Assembly (NCBI GenBank): GCA_016875755.1
Contig: VGOX01000059.1
Span: 1-9,533, forward strand
Source of the DNA: Chloroflexota bacterium
GTDB lineage: Bacteria; Chloroflexota; Anaerolineae; Anaerolineales; Villigracilaceae
Reading direction: 5' to 3'
DNA: 9,533 bases
Shown: piece by piece, positions 6,540 to 9,533 of the stretch
Layout: each line of letters begins with the position of its first letter
Position numbering within the stretch: position 1 is the stretch's first letter
Notes under the pieces: generated by a model
What the model saw: only the letters and a program-made list of their open reading frames with translations
Database searches by the model: none
Told to the model about the DNA's origin: nothing
Made by a program: the position numbers and the translations under genes

Positions 6540-7132
6540 GAAATCATCTCCAATTGCTTGGCGCGGTCCAATATCTTTTTCAACTGATCCATCTGTTCGA
6601 TCTTCTTCGGCACCAGCGCCATGCGCCCCTTAAAGATCATCCCCAGACCCATCGGCATCATCCCCGGCAGCCGCAGCGGAAAGTGTTTCAAGTAATGGCG
6701 CGAAGCCAGCCCCATTTCAAAACTGCGCCCATACGACTCGACCATATCAATAAATGTCTGCGAAAAATCGGGGGCGGTTGAATCGGCATACAGTTTCGCC
6801 CTGATCGACATCCCCTTAAGCGCATACATCACATCCGCAATGTGTACCTCCTGCGGGCAACGCACCACACAGTGATAGCACGAGACGCAGATCCATTGTG
6901 TGTTGCTGCGCAGCACCTCTTCGCGCATCCCCGCCCGCAGCATCGCGAACAACATGCGCGGCGTGTGGTCCATGTCCTGTGCGGCGGGGCAGGAGCCCCC
7001 GCACGTTCCGCATTGGATGCACATCTCCAGCCGCGAAACACCCGCAGTCTTCATGCTGACTTCATGTAATAGGGAAAGGTCTTCCTCGTGGGTTAACCCC
7101 GCTCGGACTCTCTCATCTGTCATCTGGGGCAT
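6536..7132 (-). CDS. hdrC: Heterodisulfide reductase subunit C, [4Fe-4S] electron-transfer subunit
   Basis: 198 residues from the chosen start. HdrC carries two [4Fe-4S] clusters between the HdrA flavin and HdrB. The motifs are CIQCGTCGGSCP (minus-strand codons near 7021-6986) and CVSCYHCVVRCP (near 6889-6854), each with the full CxxCxxCxxxCP pattern. The C-terminal half is helical with a Met/Pro/Gly-rich stretch (LPGMMPMGLGMIF). Start choice: ATG at 7132 has GGAGG with a 5-base spacer. The longer frame from ATG at 7186 adds 18 residues including one cysteine (WFGCG) but lacks a Shine-Dalgarno. It is the first gene of the operon, overlapping hdrB by 4 bases. HdrE, the membrane partner of HdrD-type enzymes, is absent, consistent with a cytoplasmic HdrABC. 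Confidence 0.93.
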   Translation of the reverse strand: MPQMTDERVRAGLTHEEDLSLLHEVSMKTAGVSRLEMCIQCGTCGGSCPAAQDMDHTPRMLFAMLRAGMREEVLRSNTQWICVSCYHCVVRCPQEVHIADVMYALKGMSIRAKLYADSTAPDFSQTFIDMVESYGRSFEMGLASRHYLKHFPLRLPGMMPMGLGMIFKGRMALVPKKIEQMDQLKKILDRAKQLEMIS

Positions 7133-7244
7133 AGGAGCCTCCGTGCCACAACCAAACCACACCAGTCGCTGCTCGGCATTATCCATTCGCAGTAAAGATA
7201 CAACGCCCCTATTTCATTATTTGTCCACACATCCTGCAATCACA

Positions 7245-7274
7245 GTAATAAACATAACCACACAATGGTGACAA
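7245..7274 (-). promoter_or_regulatory. Possible sigma70-type promoter for the hdr-mvh operon
   Basis: Minus-strand TTGTCA (7274-7269) and TATTAC (7250-7245) are separated by 18 bases, matching the consensus at 5/6 and 4/6 positions. Transcription would begin near 7238 and leave a leader of about 105 bases before the hdrC start at 7132. Its -35 box lies opposite the -35 of the plus-strand candidate. Weak match; this is the best candidate I find in the divergent region. Confidence 0.25.
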
Positions 7275-7297
7275 ACATCCCGATAAAGGGATACAAT
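7268..7297 (+). promoter_or_regulatory. Possible promoter for the OleC-like gene
   Basis: GTGACA (7268-7273) and TACAAT (7292-7297) match -35 and -10 consensus at 5/6 each with an 18-base spacer. An ATCCC...GGGAT inverted repeat (7277-7292) lies in the spacer and could be an operator. A start point 6-8 bases after the -10 would fall at the ATG at 7305, making the mRNA leaderless. Confidence 0.4.
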
Positions 7298-7304
7298 TTT
7301 GACC

Positions 7305-8882
7305 ATGATACTCTTTGAAAGATTCGAACAAAACGCGCAGCGTCATCCCAACAAACCCGCTTTCATATATTTCAATAAACAAAATTGGACAACTCTCACC
7401 TACGGGGATATTCTCGACCGATCAAACCGCTTCTTTCTTGGACTCCAAGCCTGCCAGCTGACCCCAGGCCTCACCGCCGCCCTATTAACGCCCCCCAGCG
7501 CAGACTTCTTCCCGTTTGCTTTAGCCCTGCTCAAATTTGGCATCGTCCCCATCATCCTCGACCCTGCCGTGGGGTTGAGAAAAGTCCGCGAAATGCTCGC
7601 AGAATCCAAACCCGACATTTTCATCGGCAACGCACTAACCCATACTTTGCGGATGATGTTTGGCTGGGGAAAGAACTCAGTAAAACACAATTTGACAATT
7701 GAAAACGTCAAACGTCAAACGTCGAAGGTCCTTCCATCGGCCATCGTCCGCCGTCCATCGTCAGCAGCCGCCATCATCTACACCAGCGGTTCCACGGGTC
7801 TGCCCAAGGGAGCCCTCTACACCCAAGCCAACCTCACCGCCCAACTGGACCTGCTCCAAAACACCTTCAACATCTCACAAGATGAAATTGACCTGCCTGC
7901 CTTCCCCCTCTACGCATTGATCGACCTTCTGCTCGGCGTCACCTCCGTGATTCCAGACATCAACTTCCCCATCCCAGGCAAAACCGACCCCGCCAAAGTG
8001 ATTTCCGCGATTCAGAAATTCAACGTCACCAACATGTTCGCCTCGCCCGTGGTGTTGGATATTCTCTCCACTTTCGCCCTGAGCGGAGCAGAGCGAAGTC
8101 GAAGGGTGAAGCTCGCATCTCTCAAACGCATCATCACCGCAGGCGCGCCAGCGACTTTAGACCTCCAGCAAAGATTCCGCCAATTGCTGGCGGACCATAC
8201 CGACCTCTTCGGTATTTACGGCGCGACAGAGTCGCTACCCATTGCCAAAGTGGAAAGCCGCGAAATATTTGGCTTGGAAGAGAAAACAAAAAATGGTGCA
8301 GGGATCTGTCTTGGGAAGCCCATTGAAGGTGTGACGGTACGCATCATCCCCATCACCGATGAACCGCTTGTAGAGTGGCAGGATTCACTTGAAGTGGAAA
8401 AAAATGTCATTGGGGAGATCACAGTTAAAAGTCCAGCCACGACGCGCGAGTATTTGAATCGCCCAGAGTCGAATCGAATCTCGAAAATCGAATACCGCGA
8501 AGACGTTATTCACCGCATGGGTGACGCGGGTTATTTCGATGACGAAGGCAGGCTGTGGTATTGCGGACGAAAATCGCATCGCGTGATCACGCAGGATGAT
8601 GTAATGTTCACAGAGCAGATCGAAAACATTTTCAACGCGCATCCGCTCGTGTTTCGGACAGCACTCGTTGGCATAAATGGTAAACCCATCTTGTGGGTGG
8701 AGTTGGAGCGCGGGGCGAAAGTGAGCAAAGAAAAAATAATTGCCGAACTAAAAACACTTGCCGCCTCTCACCCCCAAGCCGCAGAGATCCAAACGTTTCT
8801 CTTCTTAAAAAAATTTCCCACCGATGTCCGTCACAACTCCAAGATCATCCGTGAGAAATTAGCCATCCTTGCAGCCCGCTAA
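7305..8882 (+). CDS. oleC: OleC-like acyl-adenylating enzyme (ANL superfamily; beta-lactone synthetase or fatty-acyl ligase)
   Basis: 525 residues. ANL enzymes activate carboxylates with ATP; characterised OleC proteins convert beta-hydroxy acids from OleA/OleD into beta-lactones for OleB. Visible motifs are the P-loop YTSGSTGLPKG (159-169), GATE (306-309), the A8 region MGDAGYFDDEGRLWYCGRKS with D407, and the C-terminal VRHNSKIIREKLA with candidate catalytic lysine K513. The segments DLPAFPLYAL, VIPD, NMFASP and the CGRKSHRV signature fit the OleC subgroup better than general acyl-CoA synthetases, as far as I can judge by eye. ATG at 7305 is chosen; TTG at 7299 with AAAGGG 8 bases upstream would add two residues. 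Two stretches look repeat-derived: residues about 133-153 before the P-loop and 258-268 after NMFASP. Both lie in linker or loop regions and leave the motifs intact. No oleA, oleB or oleD is nearby, so the product assignment is by homology only. Confidence 0.85.
   Translation: MILFERFEQNAQRHPNKPAFIYFNKQNWTTLTYGDILDRSNRFFLGLQACQLTPGLTAALLTPPSADFFPFALALLKFGIVPIILDPAVGLRKVREMLAESKPDIFIGNALTHTLRMMFGWGKNSVKHNLTIENVKRQTSKVLPSAIVRRPSSAAAIIYTSGSTGLPKGALYTQANLTAQLDLLQNTFNISQDEIDLPAFPLYALIDLLLGVTSVIPDINFPIPGKTDPAKVISAIQKFNVTNMFASPVVLDILSTFALSGAERSRRVKLASLKRIITAGAPATLDLQQRFRQLLADHTDLFGIYGATESLPIAKVESREIFGLEEKTKNGAGICLGKPIEGVTVRIIPITDEPLVEWQDSLEVEKNVIGEITVKSPATTREYLNRPESNRISKIEYREDVIHRMGDAGYFDDEGRLWYCGRKSHRVITQDDVMFTEQIENIFNAHPLVFRTALVGINGKPILWVELERGAKVSKEKIIAELKTLAASHPQAAEIQTFLFLKKFPTDVRHNSKIIREKLAILAAR
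7703..7763. repeat. Short tandem and reiterated motifs inside the OleC-like gene
   Basis: AAACGTC occurs three times in perfect tandem (7703-7723). It is followed by CCATCG at 7734-7739, 7741-7746 and 7755-7760, with related CCGTCC and CGTCCG pieces between. The frame stays open and encodes a Lys/Arg/Ser-rich linker just before the P-loop. The pattern looks like intergenic minisatellite sequence captured in a coding region. Confidence 0.7.
8077..8106. repeat. CCCTGAGCG...CGAAGGG dispersed-type repeat read in frame
   Basis: A 30-base element, beginning CCCTGAGCGGAGC and ending AGTCGAAGGG, with short complementary ends (CCCT and AGGG). It resembles a widespread dispersed bacterial repeat from memory. 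Being 30 bases it adds exactly ten codons (within ALSGAERSRRV, residues 258-268) without disturbing the frame. Confidence 0.65.
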
Positions 8883-8883
8883 T

Positions 8884-8911
8884 TAATTACCAATCACTAA
8901 TCACCAATTAC
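8884..8911. repeat. Two-copy 14-base repeat between convergent genes
   Basis: TAATTACCAATCAC (8884-8897) is followed directly by TAATCACCAATTAC (8898-8911), differing at two positions. It fills the 25-base gap between the convergent oleC-like and lacI-type genes and supplies the stop codon of the latter. No terminator hairpin is apparent. Confidence 0.7.
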
Positions 8912-9533
8912 TTGCCTTTCACACTCGACCCTCGCGCGATCAATGACCCGTTCAAAATAACTGTTTTCGGCGAACGACTTGGTTCTTGAATGCGCTGAAA
9001 AAGAAGTTCTGTTGCCGTGCGCCCGATCTCTTCCGTCGGCTGCTCGATGACGGTGACGGGCGGGTCGACCAACGCGCCCCAGGTAGTTTCGTCGAAGCCA
9101 ACAAGCGCCACATCGGCAGGGATGTTCAACTTGCTATCGCGCACAGCTTTGTAGGCTCCCGCCGTGAGCAAACTGTTACTGGTAAAGATCGCGTCGGGGC
9201 GGTTGGGCTGGTTCAATAAGGTCATCGTTGTTTCATAGCCCTGCTGAATGCGCGGAGCAATGAAATGCGCCGCAACAGGATTCAATTGATGATCTTTGAG
9301 CGCATTGTGAAATCCGCGGCTGCGTTCCTGACCAGTCGTACTGGCGTCACCGAACAAGCCTGCCAGTTTTTTGTAACCATTGTTGATGAGGTGCTCGGTC
9401 AATTCATATGCCGCAGCGATATTATCCAGCAAGACCATGTCCACGTCGTTTGACTCAATCGCGCGGTCAATGACCACAAAGGGCATCTTCTTATTATAGG
9501 TCTGTGAATTAATATCGAATTGGTGGGTCGGAG
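8908..9533 (-). CDS. LacI/GalR-family transcriptional regulator, C-terminal part (5' end outside window)
   Basis: The frame is open to the window edge, so about 208 C-terminal residues of an expected 330-340 are present and the N-terminal helix-turn-helix is missing. What is visible is the periplasmic-binding-protein-like effector domain. It shows PFVVIDR, the DN.AAA..LTEHLI.NGYKK block, GFHNAL, DAIFTSNSLLTAGAYKAV, and ADVALVGFDETTWGALVDPPVTVIEQP with the closing TATELLFQRI. Family members mostly sense sugars or nucleosides; the ligand cannot be read here. It is convergent with the oleC-like gene, so it need not regulate it. The window edge falls within the coding region, and no internal ATG should be taken as the start. 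Confidence 0.93.
   Translation of the reverse strand, partial: PTHQFDINSQTYNKKMPFVVIDRAIESNDVDMVLLDNIAAAYELTEHLINNGYKKLAGLFGDASTTGQERSRGFHNALKDHQLNPVAAHFIAPRIQQGYETTMTLLNQPNRPDAIFTSNSLLTAGAYKAVRDSKLNIPADVALVGFDETTWGALVDPPVTVIEQPTEEIGRTATELLFQRIQEPSRSPKTVILNGSLIARGSSVKGK

Noticed and set aside
7133..7186. Longer hdrC start at ATG 7186 with WFGCG
   Set aside because: No Shine-Dalgarno before 7186, whereas ATG 7132 has GGAGG at 5 bases. The extra cysteine is not part of either cluster motif.
8908..9486. LacI-type gene starting at the internal ATG 9486
   Set aside because: The frame remains open upstream to the window end, and the effector domain would be truncated; the real start is outside the window.

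Overview
The window looks like an anaerobic bacterium, most plausibly an Anaerolineae-type Chloroflexota. The evidence is a complete soluble HdrABC-MvhADG hydrogenase/heterodisulfide reductase locus next to an OleC-like adenylating enzyme, in a moderately GC genome littered with short dispersed repeats (AAGGATGAA type, CGTCATTGC...GCAATGACG type, CCCTGAGCG...CGAAGGG type). The taxonomic call is an inference from gene families and repeat style; no rRNA or marker gene is present.

Layout. Positions 7132 down to 129 (minus strand) hold one tightly packed operon read hdrC-hdrB-hdrA-mvhD-mvhG-(small unknown protein)-mvhA. Three junctions (hdrC/hdrB, hdrB/hdrA, mvhD/mvhG) are 4-base ATGA overlaps. 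The two real gaps (hdrA/mvhD and small gene/mvhA) are each filled by a repeat. A further repeat lies inside the 3' end of mvhD. Divergently, an OleC-like acyl-adenylating enzyme runs on the plus strand (7305-8882). It is met convergently by a LacI/GalR-type repressor (8908 to beyond the window end, minus strand), whose N-terminal DNA-binding domain is cut off. About 128 bases downstream of mvhA hold only an imperfect hairpin.

How the genes work together. MvhA/MvhG split H2. MvhD passes electrons through its [2Fe-2S] cluster to the FAD of HdrA, which bifurcates them to ferredoxin and, through HdrC, to the CCG-domain subunit HdrB. In methanogens HdrB reduces CoM-S-S-CoB. That substrate is not expected in a bacterium, so the physiological acceptor here is open. 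The usual polyferredoxin gene mvhB is not in the cluster; a cysteine-free, acidic, helical protein of about 83 residues sits between mvhG and mvhA instead.

The strongest unexplained signal is the relation of repeats to genes. Two copies of an AAGGATGAA-rich repeat directly abut the Shine-Dalgarno sequences of the two hydrogenase subunit genes and could fold to hide them. One of these copies is translated as the C-terminal tail of MvhD. Two other repeat types are read in frame inside the OleC-like protein. Repeat sequence therefore appears to have become both leader RNA and protein sequence in this 9.5 kb.
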